Shown: positions 34,187 to 43,677, counted from the first letter of the stretch. The stretch is DNA of 64,000 nt from Firmicutes bacterium UBA6806 (GCA_002452745.1 DKFC01000044.1:1-64000), one strand, 5' to 3'. A program made the numbers and translations. The notes: generated by a model not told the origin, from the sequence alone.

Positions 34187-35539
34187 TTAATACGCTAAAA
34201 CACCAAGTCCTGCCAACACATTTGTGATAACCAACAGAATTGGAAACGATATTACCGTTCTGTACACAAATACCTTAATGACATCTAAGAAATTCAAGCC
34301 AATTTTGCTCTTCACAAGTACCATTCCCGTTTCCGACATAAAGACCAATTGCGTAAAGGCCAGTACCCCTATAAAAAATCTCGATGTTTCCGATGCGGTC
34401 TCGGAGATAAAAATAGATGGCAAATACATATCTGCAAATCCAACCACAGAAGCAGGCGCCATATCCGCTGCAATTTCTCTGCTGTAGCCAATCAACTGAT
34501 AGACTGGAATCAGCGGCTGGCTGATGATATTAAACAGCGACGTGTGTTCTGCCAAGACCAAAGAAACCGTTCCCACCACCATAATGACCGGTATAAAACT
34601 GATGTAGACGTTTACAACACTTGAAAGGGCATTTTTGATAATCAGAGGCAGGCTCGTTTTACTCGCTTGACTTTCAGCGGAATCGAGTGCATGCTGAAAA
34701 GTACTTTTACCCTCTGGTATTTCAATTTTATTTGGCTTTGCCCCTTCATAATATTCAGGTTTAAACTTCTTAAGCGGTAATCTAGACGTTATGAAGGCAA
34801 TAATAATAGTTGCCAGTGCAATTGAGCCATAAAAAATCGGAAAAATATGAGAGAATCCCAGTTCTTCCGCCACTGCTGATGCAAAGGCAATGCCCACAAT
34901 TGAGAAACTGGTGGCAATAATATAGGCTTCTCTCTGATTGTAATACCCCCTCTGGTACTGAGTATCTGTCACCACGATGCCAATTGTGCCGTCTCCAACG
35001 AATGAGGCAATGGCATCCACTGTGGAATACCCTGGCACTTTAAATATTTTTTCGACTGTTTTTCCAAGGAGAATGCCAATAAATTCAACTGCTCCAAAAT
35101 GTGTGAGAAACGGCAAAAAAATAAGACCTATAAAGAATGTAATATACAAAGTCGTCAGCAAGCCGCCATTTCCAGCCATCAATCCCCCAGTGTTAGGGTC
35201 CAAGATCTTCTCTGCAAAAGCCGATTCTGAAAACCATTGATTGACCACCATCAAATATAAAAATGAGCCTAAAATCCTCAAACCGACATTAAATGCAGAG
35301 GCCTTAAACAATTCATTGAGCCACTGGTTTTTAGAGGTGTAGAACAAAAATACCACAGTGCCAACCAGTACTATCGAGGCACTAATCATTGTAAACAACA
35401 TAAACTCGTCAAACAAATATTCCGTAATAAAATAGATGATATGCGAAATTGCTATTCGCTTGACACCGCCAATCTCAAATGGCACTAAAAAAAAGATAAA
35501 TCCAAATAAAGAAAATAGAATAAATTTTAGTTTATTCAT
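34187..35539 (-). CDS. YjiH-family nucleoside-recognition (Gate) membrane protein
   Basis: The 450-residue protein has about ten membrane helices and two Gate-type regions (VDAIASFVGDGTIGIVVTDT near 170-190 and a second near 375-395 with ASVVGFADMYLPSIFI). YjiH proteins are uncharacterised relatives of nucleoside transporters. ATG follows GAGAGGG. A promoter lies far upstream at 35632-35660, giving a leader of about 90 bases. Confidence 0.85.
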   Translation of the reverse strand: MNKLKFILFSLFGFIFFLVPFEIGGVKRIAISHIIYFITEYLFDEFMLFTMISASIVLVGTVVFLFYTSKNQWLNELFKASAFNVGLRILGSFLYLMVVNQWFSESAFAEKILDPNTGGLMAGNGGLLTTLYITFFIGLIFLPFLTHFGAVEFIGILLGKTVEKIFKVPGYSTVDAIASFVGDGTIGIVVTDTQYQRGYYNQREAYIIATSFSIVGIAFASAVAEELGFSHIFPIFYGSIALATIIIAFITSRLPLKKFKPEYYEGAKPNKIEIPEGKSTFQHALDSAESQASKTSLPLIIKNALSSVVNVYISFIPVIMVVGTVSLVLAEHTSLFNIISQPLIPVYQLIGYSREIAADMAPASVVGFADMYLPSIFISETASETSRFFIGVLAFTQLVFMSETGMVLVKSKIGLNFLDVIKVFVYRTVISFPILLVITNVLAGLGVLAY

Positions 35540-35779
35540 GTAACGCCCTCTCTTTCAACTTCCTCATAAAATTCATGTGATTGCTTTATTCATGTGGTTT
35601 ATGTACAACTTGATAACAATACACAACAAGTAAGATAGCACAGAGCGCCATTTTGTTCAATCTTTTTTGTATATTTTTCGTATATAATGCATAATAATTC
35701 ATTTTAACTTAAATTTCATCATTTTTGATTTTTTCTTGGAAGGGATTGACCACAGCGGTAAATTGTCAAGTGATGTCAA
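35540..35779 (-). promoter_or_regulatory. Upstream region and promoter of the YjiH-like gene
   Basis: On the minus strand TTGAAC (35655-35660), a 17-bp spacer and TATCTT (35632-35637) form a plausible sigma-A promoter. The rest of the gap is AT-rich without recognised features. Confidence 0.55.
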
Positions 35780-35813
35780 TAAAAAACCGACAATCAATTT
35801 ATCGACTGCCGGT
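35780..35813 (-). terminator. Terminator of the ybaK-like gene
   Basis: On the minus strand ACCGGCAGTCGAT pairs with ATTGATTGTCGGT, allowing wobbles and one G/T bulge pair, and is followed by TTTTTT. Confidence 0.8.
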
Positions 35814-35822
35814 CTCATTGCC

Positions 35823-36284
35823 CTATGAGGCACAGACATCCACCCACTGTCCATCTGTAACCACCTTTAAATAATCCACTTCTATACGCACTGCCGTATT
35901 TGCCCCGCCACCAGCTGGAAAGACATGGTCAAACACCTTTAGAGATTCATCCAAGAACACACGCATTGGCTTGACGAGGCCAAAGGGGCACACACCACCA
36001 ACTGGATGACCTGTAGCTGTTTCTACCTCTTCAGAATTGATAAATTTCGCCTTCTGCCCAAATTGGTTTTTAAACTTCTTATTGTCAATCCTCACATCGC
36101 CCTTCGCCAAAACCAAAATATCCTCTTCCTTCAGCCTAAATGCCATAGTCTTGGCAATTCTTGCGGGTTCGACCCCAAGTGCCGCCGCAGCTAGCTCAAC
36201 GGTGGCAGTACTGGTGTTCATCTCAATCACTTCAAGAGGCAACGCCCTTGCCTCAAATTCTCTCTTTACACTTTCTATACTCAT
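35823..36284 (-). CDS. YbaK/EbsC-type aminoacyl-tRNA deacylase
   Basis: The 153-residue single-domain protein resembles the editing domain of ProRS, with VELAAAALGVEPARIAKTMAF (residues near 28-48), VLAKGDVRIDNKKF and GHPVGGVCPFGL. Family members hydrolyse mischarged tRNA-Pro (Cys- or Ala-tRNA) in trans. It lies close to proS and hisS but on its own transcript. Substrate preference cannot be read here. Confidence 0.9.
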   Translation of the reverse strand: MSIESVKREFEARALPLEVIEMNTSTATVELAAAALGVEPARIAKTMAFRLKEEDILVLAKGDVRIDNKKFKNQFGQKAKFINSEEVETATGHPVGGVCPFGLVKPMRVFLDESLKVFDHVFPAGGGANTAVRIEVDYLKVVTDGQWVDVCAS

Positions 36285-36332
36285 TTTTATTCACCTGCCA
36301 TCTATAATTTTTAAGTCCTTATAAAAAAGTTA

Positions 36333-36845
36333 TTATGCTTCTACCAAAATTTCCACAATCTCACCTATATACAAATCGTGATAATCTTCGTTTGAATAGA
36401 ACTGGTGATCCAATTCCTCCAAAATGAAACTGCTTGGCTCAATGGTTTGTCTGCACATAACCTTGCAAATCAATACCTTGGAGGCTTCTTCAAAATAGGG
36501 AATACCGTCTGCATAGGCAACAGTCAATCCTGCTTTTTCTATTTTAGCCTCATCCCTGCCAGAAATAGTCCCCATGTAATTCAACATTTTCCTATATTTA
36601 GACGTGTCAAAAAATGACAGTGAAAACATCTGCGACTCATCAATAAACCCTTTGGTGAATCGGCTCTTTCTGACCACAATATAAGCTGCATTTTTATTCC
36701 ATATATAACCTAGACCACCCCATGACGCCGTCATGGTATTTACGCTGGTTTCACTTTGAGCTGTTATGAGCATCCAATCTTTTGCAATCAGTTTAAAAGG
36801 GCTGAAGTCAAATGCATCTGCTGATAGCGCCTTAAATTCTTTCAT
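36333..36845 (-). CDS. Flavin reductase-like FMN-binding protein
   Basis: The 170-residue protein has the flavin-reductase (DIM6/NTAB) split barrel: ITAQSETSVNTMTASWGGLG, a WNKNAAYIVVRKSRFTKGFI strand pair and FSLSFFDTSKYRKMLNYMGT. It is likely an FMN-dependent reductase. ATG at 36845 follows GAGGAGG; the TTG seven codons earlier overlaps that site. Monocistronic. Confidence 0.85.
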   Translation of the reverse strand: MKEFKALSADAFDFSPFKLIAKDWMLITAQSETSVNTMTASWGGLGYIWNKNAAYIVVRKSRFTKGFIDESQMFSLSFFDTSKYRKMLNYMGTISGRDEAKIEKAGLTVAYADGIPYFEEASKVLICKVMCRQTIEPSSFILEELDHQFYSNEDYHDLYIGEIVEILVEA

Positions 36846-36939
36846 AAATTCCTCCTCGTTAGCCAATTGATTTTCTGTTTGTCTTATTCTATCAATTTGA
36901 TGAAATTATTCAAGTGTTTCAGGCAAATACACCACAGGT

Positions 36940-38229
36940 CTACTGGCCTGTCATCATCTCATTTACCTTTTCTTTCAGTGCCGTTCTCTCCACAGTTCCA
37001 CTCAGCATATTCTTAATCTCCACTGTCCCAGATTCCAATTCGGATTCCCCAATAATAATCACATATGGAATTTTCACTTTGTTTGCATAATCCAGTGCCT
37101 TTTTTAATTTTCTTCCAGTCATCTCCACGTCCGTCTTGATACCCTCTCGCCTCATCTTTGTTGCCAATTTCAAGCATTCGGTTTCGGTCCCAATGGGAAT
37201 CAGATACAAATCAACTGGCGCTTTGCGCTCCGCACTGCCCCTCAGCTTCATCGCAGTGAAAATTACATCCAGACCAAATGACATGCCCACCGCTGGATAA
37301 GGAACGTCGCTCTCGATGAAAGCACCTATGATGTTGTCATATCTGCCGCCACTGCCAATACTTGAGGTAATAGAGCCATCTGTGAGAAATACCTCCCACA
37401 CAGTTCCCGTATAGATTTCCAGCCCCCTCGCCAAGCTAGGGGTAAACTTCACAAACGGCTCAATCTCCAGTGCTCTTATATACTGATTCAATTGATTGAG
37501 CTCTGAAATGCCCGCCTCTATATTGCCGCCTTTATCCTTTGAAAACTGCTGGATTATTGTTTCAGACGCCATTCTCATGAACGAAAGTAGCTTTGTCCCC
37601 TTTTCCATCTCAATGCCATTTTCCATCAAATCCTTCAAAACGCCTTGCTCGCCTATCTTTTCCAGTTTATCAAGGCAGAGGATAACCCTTGAAACCATGT
37701 CCCCATCAATCCCCACTGACTCAATCATCCCAGTCAGCAACTTTCTGTTGTTATAGGAAATATAAACCTCCATTTCAAGCGCTTTAAAGGCATCCACCGT
37801 CATCATCATGAACTCTGCCTCTGCCATGACACTCTTGATCCCCACCACGTCCACGTCACATTGAATAAATTCTCTATTCCTGCCTGTTTTAACTGGGCCA
37901 TCTCTAAAGACACGGCCGATTTCATATCGCTTAAACGGCATTTTCATCTCTGGATTCATCCCAATGACCTTTGCAAAGGGAACAGTTAAATCGTATCTCA
38001 ATCCCAATTCTCGCTCACCTTGATCTGTCAACTTATAAACTTCCTTTAAAATTTCAGCACCCCCTGCGTACTTGGATGCCAAGAGATCATAGTGACAAAT
38101 CATTGGTGTTTCCAATGGCTGATAACCATATTTTTCAAAAACGCCCTGCAATTTGTTGATTATGCCTTGTCTAATTGCCTGTTCCTCAGGTAGATAATCC
38201 ATTGTTCCTTTTAAATTCTTCAATTCCAT
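36940..38229 (-). CDS. hisS: Histidyl-tRNA synthetase
   Basis: The 429-residue class II synthetase shows LGLRYDLTVPFAKVIG, motif 2 FKRYEIGRVFRDGPVKTGR with REFIQCDVDVVG, the histidine loop SLARGLEIYTGTVWEVF and motif 3 IGSGGRYDNIIG, then an anticodon domain (about 335-425). The DGPVKTGR/REFxQCD form is the variant that resembles archaeal and eukaryotic HisRS more than the E. coli type. The ATG at 38229 follows GAGAGGAG. The preceding 250 bases form a leader-peptide attenuator with four His codons. Confidence 0.95.
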   Translation of the reverse strand: MELKNLKGTMDYLPEEQAIRQGIINKLQGVFEKYGYQPLETPMICHYDLLASKYAGGAEILKEVYKLTDQGERELGLRYDLTVPFAKVIGMNPEMKMPFKRYEIGRVFRDGPVKTGRNREFIQCDVDVVGIKSVMAEAEFMMMTVDAFKALEMEVYISYNNRKLLTGMIESVGIDGDMVSRVILCLDKLEKIGEQGVLKDLMENGIEMEKGTKLLSFMRMASETIIQQFSKDKGGNIEAGISELNQLNQYIRALEIEPFVKFTPSLARGLEIYTGTVWEVFLTDGSITSSIGSGGRYDNIIGAFIESDVPYPAVGMSFGLDVIFTAMKLRGSAERKAPVDLYLIPIGTETECLKLATKMRREGIKTDVEMTGRKLKKALDYANKVKIPYVIIIGESELESGTVEIKNMLSGTVERTALKEKVNEMMTGQ

Positions 38230-38271
38230 TGTCAATTCTCCTCTCTCCATTGCCAACTGCATTGGCATCAA

Positions 38272-38354
38272 TAAAAAAAACACCCTCCAAGCAAATGCCT
38301 AGAAGGTGTTCGTCTATCCACTCTCACCATAGGCACAAACGCAACTAGCGCTTG
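38272..38354 (-). promoter_or_regulatory. Transcription attenuator of hisS
   Basis: Minus-strand segments: segment 1 GCGCTTG (38381-38387) can pair with segment 2 CAAGCGC (38348-38354), and segment 2 can instead pair with segment 3 GCGTTTG (38336-38342); the two are exclusive. CCTA..GGTG (38325-38333) can pair with CACC..TAGG (38298-38308), which blocks the terminator. The terminator AACACCTTCTAGGC/GCTTGGAGGGTGTT (38279-38310) pairs at all 14 positions and is followed by eight T. A ribosome stalled on the His codons would cover segment 1 and favour 2:3 and read-through. Confidence 0.85.
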
Positions 38355-38377
38355 CACCCATGATATAAAATCATAGC

Positions 38378-38452
38378 TTACAAGCGCGGTCTGTGATGGT
38401 GATGCAGTTGACAGTTCAATATTTGATTTTCATTTAAACCGGCTCTCTCCAT
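38378..38452 (-). CDS. His leader peptide of hisS (24 residues)
   Basis: An ATG at 38452 with GGGAG seven bases upstream opens a 24-codon frame beginning MERAGLNENQ and ending HHHHRPRL, then TAA. The four His codons (CAT CAC CAT CAC, 38393-38404) sit just before the first attenuator arm. The peptide itself is expected to have no function; its translation senses charged tRNA-His. Confidence 0.85.
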   Translation of the reverse strand: MERAGLNENQILNCQLHHHHRPRL

Positions 38453-38480
38453 TTGAATACTCCCGAAAAATGTTTTTTAT

Positions 38481-38509
38481 ATCATAGCATCATTTAAAAT
38501 CAATTGCAA
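38481..38509 (-). promoter_or_regulatory. Promoter of the hisS leader
   Basis: TTGCAA (38504-38509), a 17-bp spacer and TATGAT (38481-38486) lie on the minus strand. Transcription would start about 20 bases upstream of the leader peptide start codon. Confidence 0.8.
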
Positions 38510-38543
38510 CCTCTTTGTCTTTGATTGAATGGATCAAAGGACT

Positions 38544-40691
38544 CTATAATGGTGCATAAGAGTCCGTCTTCTCATCAAACTCGGAATTTACAGTTATCTT
38601 TCCCTTCCCACTTCTCTTGGACTTATAAAGCGCCTCATCTGCAAAGTGCAGAAGCTCGTCATAGGAAAAATCATCATCAGTGATCCACATGAGCCCGCCT
38701 GAAATTTTGAGATTCTTTAACTGACCTCCTGGAAATTCAATGGGATTTTGTTTCATTTTTTCATAAAATGCCTTGAGTCTTTCCAAAATTGCCTCTCGAC
38801 TGTTATACCCATGCATCAAAAGGACAAATTCATCACCTGAGCGTCTGGCTAAGAGACTTCTTTGTTCCACATCAATGGACTTTAAAAAATCCACGGCGTA
38901 GACGATGTATTGATCTCCCCATTTATGACCATAGGTGTCATTGATGCCCTTCAAATTATCGAGGTCAAACATGATAAGTGCCGCTGTATCTTTCGACTTA
39001 CGCTCACGCCATTTATCAAAACGACTTTGAAACCCCTTCCGATTTAGGAGCTGTGTCAGAGGATCATGATCTCGCTCTCTCTTCATTTCCAGTTTTTCAA
39101 GCATTTCATCGGTGATATCCATCACTGTGCCGACCACTGCATCTTCGCTTTCAAGAGCCTTGTGTCTAATCCACTGCTCTCGATTTTCACCGATACAATG
39201 CACCCCTTGTTCATCGGGAATTGCCTCGCCAAGAACTCTTTTTAAAGTGTTCAAAAAAGTTTCTGGCATTTCTAGATGGTTTTCGATTCCAAGGATTTCC
39301 CAAAAATTATCCGTGGCAAATACCCTTCCAATTCGATGGTTTACCTCATAAGCACCAATTGGCAAATCCAACAGTTCAAATGTCTTCGATAGCCTAGACG
39401 CCGATTCAATCATGGCGCTGTTGGCGGTTTCAATAGCATGGGAAAGCTCATCGAGTTCCTGAAGACCTGTGGGCTTCAGTTTGAGTTCTCTACTTTGATC
39501 TACGGTTCTGACCTGATTGACCAATGCCACAATTGGCTTAGATACTTGATAACTGATTAAGATACCGCCAATTGCGCCAATTGCACCTGCAATTATAAGG
39601 GCAATCCATAGAATTTTCTTAATTCGAAAGGCATAGCTAAGCAAGTAGTCCCCTCGCATGATGCCCATGAGATACCACTGTTCCGATTCAAAAGGCGACT
39701 TGTACTGATAGAGACCAATTTTCTCATAGGACACGTAAAGCGATTCTTTTCCAAGATGATTGCTTATCTTCGCCAAACTCATATCTGAGTTGACCTCTTC
39801 CAGCATTAAAGCCTGATTAGAATCTATCATTCGCCTCTGAAGAGGCCCCCCCATAATCATGGGTTCAAGTGTCTTTCCATCATCTTTGCTGTAGGCAATC
39901 AAGTACCCCAGAGAGTCCCTTGCCTGTAACTCAGATGCGGGCAAAAAATCCGCCAAATAATTCAGTGTCAAGTCGATGCCGATAATCCCCTGTAGTTTCC
40001 CTGTCTTGTCGAAGAATGGCATGGAATAGGTGATGATGTCGAGATCCCCTTCGTTGAGTCTAAAGGGTTTGCTCCAATAACCAAGCAAAGTGGCACGACT
40101 GGTCATAGATGCCTTTTCGTATGGTTTGTAGACAAACTGCTTGTTGTCTTCCGTCACTTCAAAATTATATCGCCATGTCTGATCCAGAGGGACTCTGATT
40201 TTCTTTGCCAATTCAGGCGGGCCGTACACCATGTATAAATCGTCATCGCTGTACGAATTCATCACAGGATCATAATCCCTTATATACAGTGCCGACAGCC
40301 TTTCAGGCGTACCGATGTCTCTATTGTTTTCAAGCCTATCAGGTATGAGGATAATATATGCTCCCGTTGCCTGTGTGGTTCTGAGCATCGCAATCAAATC
40401 GTCTATGGCCGCGTCAAAAAAAGCATCGTCATCGGGAACACCGTCCTTAATCAAATCCGTCATATTTGACAGATAGGGATTAAAATTTGTCCAGTTGTTT
40501 TTCATCTCTCGCTGTACATAATCCATCCGGCTTTCCACTTTGTCGTGAAACAGACGGTATGCATTGTTTTCAGCTTGCTTCAGAACGCCACCAATAACAA
40601 GAATCCCGCTGATGAGAAGCGTCTGTAAGATAATAATGCCCAATATGAGTTTAGTCAGTTTATACACAATTGAAGAATGCCCAATTTTCAT
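38544..40691 (-). CDS. Cache-PAS-GGDEF diguanylate cyclase
   Basis: The 715-residue protein has a membrane helix near 13-35, an extracellular dCache-like sensor (about 40-350), a second helix (about 356-380) with a short HAMP-like linker, a PAS domain (about 440-540) and a C-terminal GGDEF domain (about 550-705). The active loop reads RRSGDEFVLL (SGDEF variant, usually active); the positions of the RxxD inhibitory site are not conserved. It should make cyclic di-GMP in response to an external ligand. It lies just downstream of an orphan binding-protein gene on the same strand. Confidence 0.92.
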   Translation of the reverse strand: MKIGHSSIVYKLTKLILGIIILQTLLISGILVIGGVLKQAENNAYRLFHDKVESRMDYVQREMKNNWTNFNPYLSNMTDLIKDGVPDDDAFFDAAIDDLIAMLRTTQATGAYIILIPDRLENNRDIGTPERLSALYIRDYDPVMNSYSDDDLYMVYGPPELAKKIRVPLDQTWRYNFEVTEDNKQFVYKPYEKASMTSRATLLGYWSKPFRLNEGDLDIITYSMPFFDKTGKLQGIIGIDLTLNYLADFLPASELQARDSLGYLIAYSKDDGKTLEPMIMGGPLQRRMIDSNQALMLEEVNSDMSLAKISNHLGKESLYVSYEKIGLYQYKSPFESEQWYLMGIMRGDYLLSYAFRIKKILWIALIIAGAIGAIGGILISYQVSKPIVALVNQVRTVDQSRELKLKPTGLQELDELSHAIETANSAMIESASRLSKTFELLDLPIGAYEVNHRIGRVFATDNFWEILGIENHLEMPETFLNTLKRVLGEAIPDEQGVHCIGENREQWIRHKALESEDAVVGTVMDITDEMLEKLEMKRERDHDPLTQLLNRKGFQSRFDKWRERKSKDTAALIMFDLDNLKGINDTYGHKWGDQYIVYAVDFLKSIDVEQRSLLARRSGDEFVLLMHGYNSREAILERLKAFYEKMKQNPIEFPGGQLKNLKISGGLMWITDDDFSYDELLHFADEALYKSKRSGKGKITVNSEFDEKTDSYAPL

Positions 40692-40730
40692 GTTCAACTT
40701 TTCCTTTTTAAGTATTTAATAGCCCCATCA

Positions 40731-42152
40731 TCAATGCCCGAATTGCTCCGATAATAATTTCATCTCTCTGTTAATTTCCCCGTACCATTCCTCAAAGGAC
40801 TGTTCCGAAGTGAGTTCTTTAGCAACTGATTCTCTGGATTCTCCAGTGGCAACCCTGTCGTTTAAAAGTGATAAATCACCAGTCATTTTCCCAAATAGAT
40901 TGTTTTCAAGCAGTTCTCTCATTTCATAACTGCCTGCAAATGGTTTGCTATTGTAAAGGCTGTAGTCTCTAAACATCACCGAAGAGGCCTTAATAGATTC
41001 TATAATTGCAGGGTTTGCAGTGACTTCCTTTAACATCTCTGTTTCATCCAGCGCCTCATTTTCAACCGGAAAATACCCTGTTGAGATGGCAAATTTTAGA
41101 TTTTGCTCTTTCCCTGTAAACCATTTTAAAAACAGAGACGCCGCATATTCATGTGCTGAATCGCTTTTCGCAATGCACATGCCTGCACCTTGCTGTATGC
41201 TGATTTTTTCACCATCATCATAGTGGGGATACGGCATCACCAATGGTTCTGTTTCATACTCTTCATACTCGCTCGGCGTCACCGTCATAGGAAAATAGGC
41301 GGCTCCTGCTGTTGAACCTGTATAGGCCAGCACCGTCTCCGTCTTAGCGTCATCTGAACTAAATCTGCCTGTCTTCACATAGTATCCATTGATGTAAGGC
41401 GTGTAAAGATAATCCCAAATTCGCTTTGCAACTTCCTTGGGCATATTGAAAACAGCCGTTCCATCCTCTGAGTAAGTATAGAGTTCCGAACCCATTTGCT
41501 TCGCAGTAACCAGAATAAAGTTAGCATTGGCGTCAATGCTGAAAAAGCCCTTCCCCGTCTCCTCATGATAACGCTTGGCGACATCATAGATGCCTTCCCA
41601 TGTACTCAGTTTCTCGTCGTCATACCCATGTGAATCCGCAAATTTCTCCCATTCTCTCTTGTTTACGTACAGGGTTTCCGATGATTTTGCAATGGGGACA
41701 ATATAGTAGTGATTGTCTGTTATAAAGCGCCCCTCATCCAAGAAATCCTGACGATACTTCGCCAGTTCTTCTTCAGAAAAATACGTTTCCAAATAGACCA
41801 GCGGTTTAATTTGATGCACCCTATAAGCATTGTCAGGATAAGAAGCAAATATATCGGGCATAGGCGCTGCTCCTATGGATTCATTTGCCGCATCGAAAAC
41901 CGATGTTGCCAGTTGAGTGACATCGCCTTGACTTTGAGCATCAATAACGATTCCACGTTCCATGCCGATGGTTTCATTAAACTCCCTAATTAAACTGTCA
42001 AAGGCCTCTTTCGTACTGCCATTGTAGTAATGCCATATTGTGACGACAATTGGCTTATCCGGATTGAGTAAATCCGCCGTCTCGTTCGCCTTGCACGCTG
42101 TCATGCCAAATACAAGCAGAATCAGCGTCACCAGAGCGACTATCTTCTTCAT
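40731..42152 (-). CDS. Orphan family 1 solute-binding lipoprotein
   Basis: The 473-residue protein has a lipoprotein signal (lipobox MTAC, C20) and an extracellular sugar-binding fold (KPIVVTIWHYYNGSTKEAFD near residue 34). No permease or ATPase gene is adjacent; the next gene, 39 bp on, encodes the Cache-GGDEF protein. It may bind a sugar and present it to that receptor rather than to a transporter. ATG follows AGGAGGGG. Confidence 0.88.
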   Translation of the reverse strand: MKKIVALVTLILLVFGMTACKANETADLLNPDKPIVVTIWHYYNGSTKEAFDSLIREFNETIGMERGIVIDAQSQGDVTQLATSVFDAANESIGAAPMPDIFASYPDNAYRVHQIKPLVYLETYFSEEELAKYRQDFLDEGRFITDNHYYIVPIAKSSETLYVNKREWEKFADSHGYDDEKLSTWEGIYDVAKRYHEETGKGFFSIDANANFILVTAKQMGSELYTYSEDGTAVFNMPKEVAKRIWDYLYTPYINGYYVKTGRFSSDDAKTETVLAYTGSTAGAAYFPMTVTPSEYEEYETEPLVMPYPHYDDGEKISIQQGAGMCIAKSDSAHEYAASLFLKWFTGKEQNLKFAISTGYFPVENEALDETEMLKEVTANPAIIESIKASSVMFRDYSLYNSKPFAGSYEMRELLENNLFGKMTGDLSLLNDRVATGESRESVAKELTSEQSFEEWYGEINREMKLLSEQFGH

Positions 42153-42276
42153 CAAATCCCCTCCTAACTTATCACCCCAAAATATTTCTGCTAATATAAT
42201 ACCCCTTCTTCATATGATTTTATCACAAAACCAATAGATTATCCCCTGAATTTCTCTGGCTTAAGACATGACAAAA

Positions 42277-42298
42277 CCCGGCTTAGAAAACAGCCGGG
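42277..42298 (-). terminator. Terminator of the VTC/DUF4956 operon
   Basis: On the minus strand CCCGGC and GCCGGG pair around a ten-base loop and are followed by TTTTG. Confidence 0.8.
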
Positions 42299-42312
42299 CT
42301 AAATTTAAATAC

Positions 42313-43656
42313 TTAGTTGGATTGGTTCTCAGTGCTATTAGACGGCATATCCGTTGGTGCTTCACCTGTTGGTGGGTTTTCTGTTGGGAATCCCATAGGT
42401 GGGTTGCCCTCAGGCGGATTGCCCATTTCTCCACCTGGTGCAAATGGTTCTGCTCCATTTTGGTCGTTGTTCATAGGCATTCCATTTTCAGGTCTCTGAC
42501 CTTGTCCACCGCCTCTTCTGCCAGCTGCATTGCCATAGCTTGCTGATATGCCGCTCATATCAAAACTGCCAAGTTCTGTATCGTTTTGATAGATGGTGTA
42601 AGTCTGTCCGTCCTCCAGAGACGAATTGCTCACATAGATGCATGAGGCTGAACTCAAAAGGGTTTGATTGGCAATGACATCACCATTTGAATTTTTAAGT
42701 TCTACCGTGTCGCCTGAATTAAATGTCCCATATATCCAAGCTGACTTTTGTGTGGATTCATTGCTGATTTGAATCGTCATTGTACCGCCAGTTGCAAATA
42801 CGTCGCCGCCATTGATGATGTATTTATAACCGCCATCTCCTATATCGACTGGCCCATTGGCATTGTTTCCTGCAAAGACTGTAATGCTGCCGCCATTGAT
42901 TGTCAAATCACCATTTGAATCGATTCCATCGCCGCCTGATTTTGCGAGGATGGTTCCGCCGTTGATGATAATGCCATCACCTGCGTTCAAGGCATCGTCT
43001 TCAGCAATTATTTCGATATTGCCACCATTGATTGTCAGAATATCATTGCTTTCAATTCCCTCTTGATAAGTTCCGTTGATAACCAGTGTTCCAGTGCCTT
43101 CAATTGTCATATCGTCACAGCTGAACAAAGGTGCTTCATAATCTTCCACTTGACCTCCATCGGTTAAATTATTGACCGTACCCTCCATCAAAATAATATT
43201 TGTCATTTCTGCATCTAAACTGAGGATTGCAGGACCATTGCTGCTTTTAATTGTCACCCCATTTAAAATGAGTGTAAAGATCTCGTCTTTTGCCTCTAGA
43301 GTGATCTGACCGTCTTCCCAGGTTCCCGACAGTGCGTAGACACCACCTTTAGTGATGCTGATATGCCCTTCTTTTACGTCGATGCCCTCTGTACTGCCTT
43401 CAATCACAGGCGTTTCTCCGAGGACAATGGAGATTGTTTCCGATTCAGAGGTGGTTTCACCACTTCCATTGCTGACAGCTGTTCCAGTTTCCTCAGCAGA
43501 GGCTACATTTGTTGAATCCGCTCCCTGACTACATCCCGTCACCAGCAATACCAAAATTGCGATTATTGCAATCAGTCCTCTACGTGCTTTATATCCCCTT
43601 TTACTCAACTTCTTTTCCTCGTTTGATTGTCCCTTTAAATAAATTTTATCATCCAT
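42313..43656 (-). CDS. Cthe_2159-like beta-helix lipoprotein
   Basis: The 447-residue protein has a lipobox-like VTGC (C42) after a charged cytoplasmic start. From about 70 to 350 it shows short repeats with Gly, Asn and Ile (TINGGNIEI, IINGGTILA, TINGGSITV) of a right-handed beta-helix, as in the Cthe_2159 family of polysaccharide-binding proteins. The tail (about 385-447) is rich in Gly, Pro, Asn and Met, wall- or matrix-like. It is the last gene of a trio with VTC and DUF4956 genes, a widespread association whose polymer is unknown. Confidence 0.82.
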   Translation of the reverse strand: MDDKIYLKGQSNEEKKLSKRGYKARRGLIAIIAILVLLVTGCSQGADSTNVASAEETGTAVSNGSGETTSESETISIVLGETPVIEGSTEGIDVKEGHISITKGGVYALSGTWEDGQITLEAKDEIFTLILNGVTIKSSNGPAILSLDAEMTNIILMEGTVNNLTDGGQVEDYEAPLFSCDDMTIEGTGTLVINGTYQEGIESNDILTINGGNIEIIAEDDALNAGDGIIINGGTILAKSGGDGIDSNGDLTINGGSITVFAGNNANGPVDIGDGGYKYIINGGDVFATGGTMTIQISNESTQKSAWIYGTFNSGDTVELKNSNGDVIANQTLLSSASCIYVSNSSLEDGQTYTIYQNDTELGSFDMSGISASYGNAAGRRGGGQGQRPENGMPMNNDQNGAEPFAPGGEMGNPPEGNPPMGFPTENPPTGEAPTDMPSNSTENQSN

Positions 43657-43677
43657 GCTATCTGTCTCCTTTTTAAT

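Noticed and set aside
38230..38480. T-box riboswitch for hisS
   Set aside because: No AGGTGGTACCGCGG-like element or stem I is present; the leader is too short and instead fits leader-peptide attenuation.
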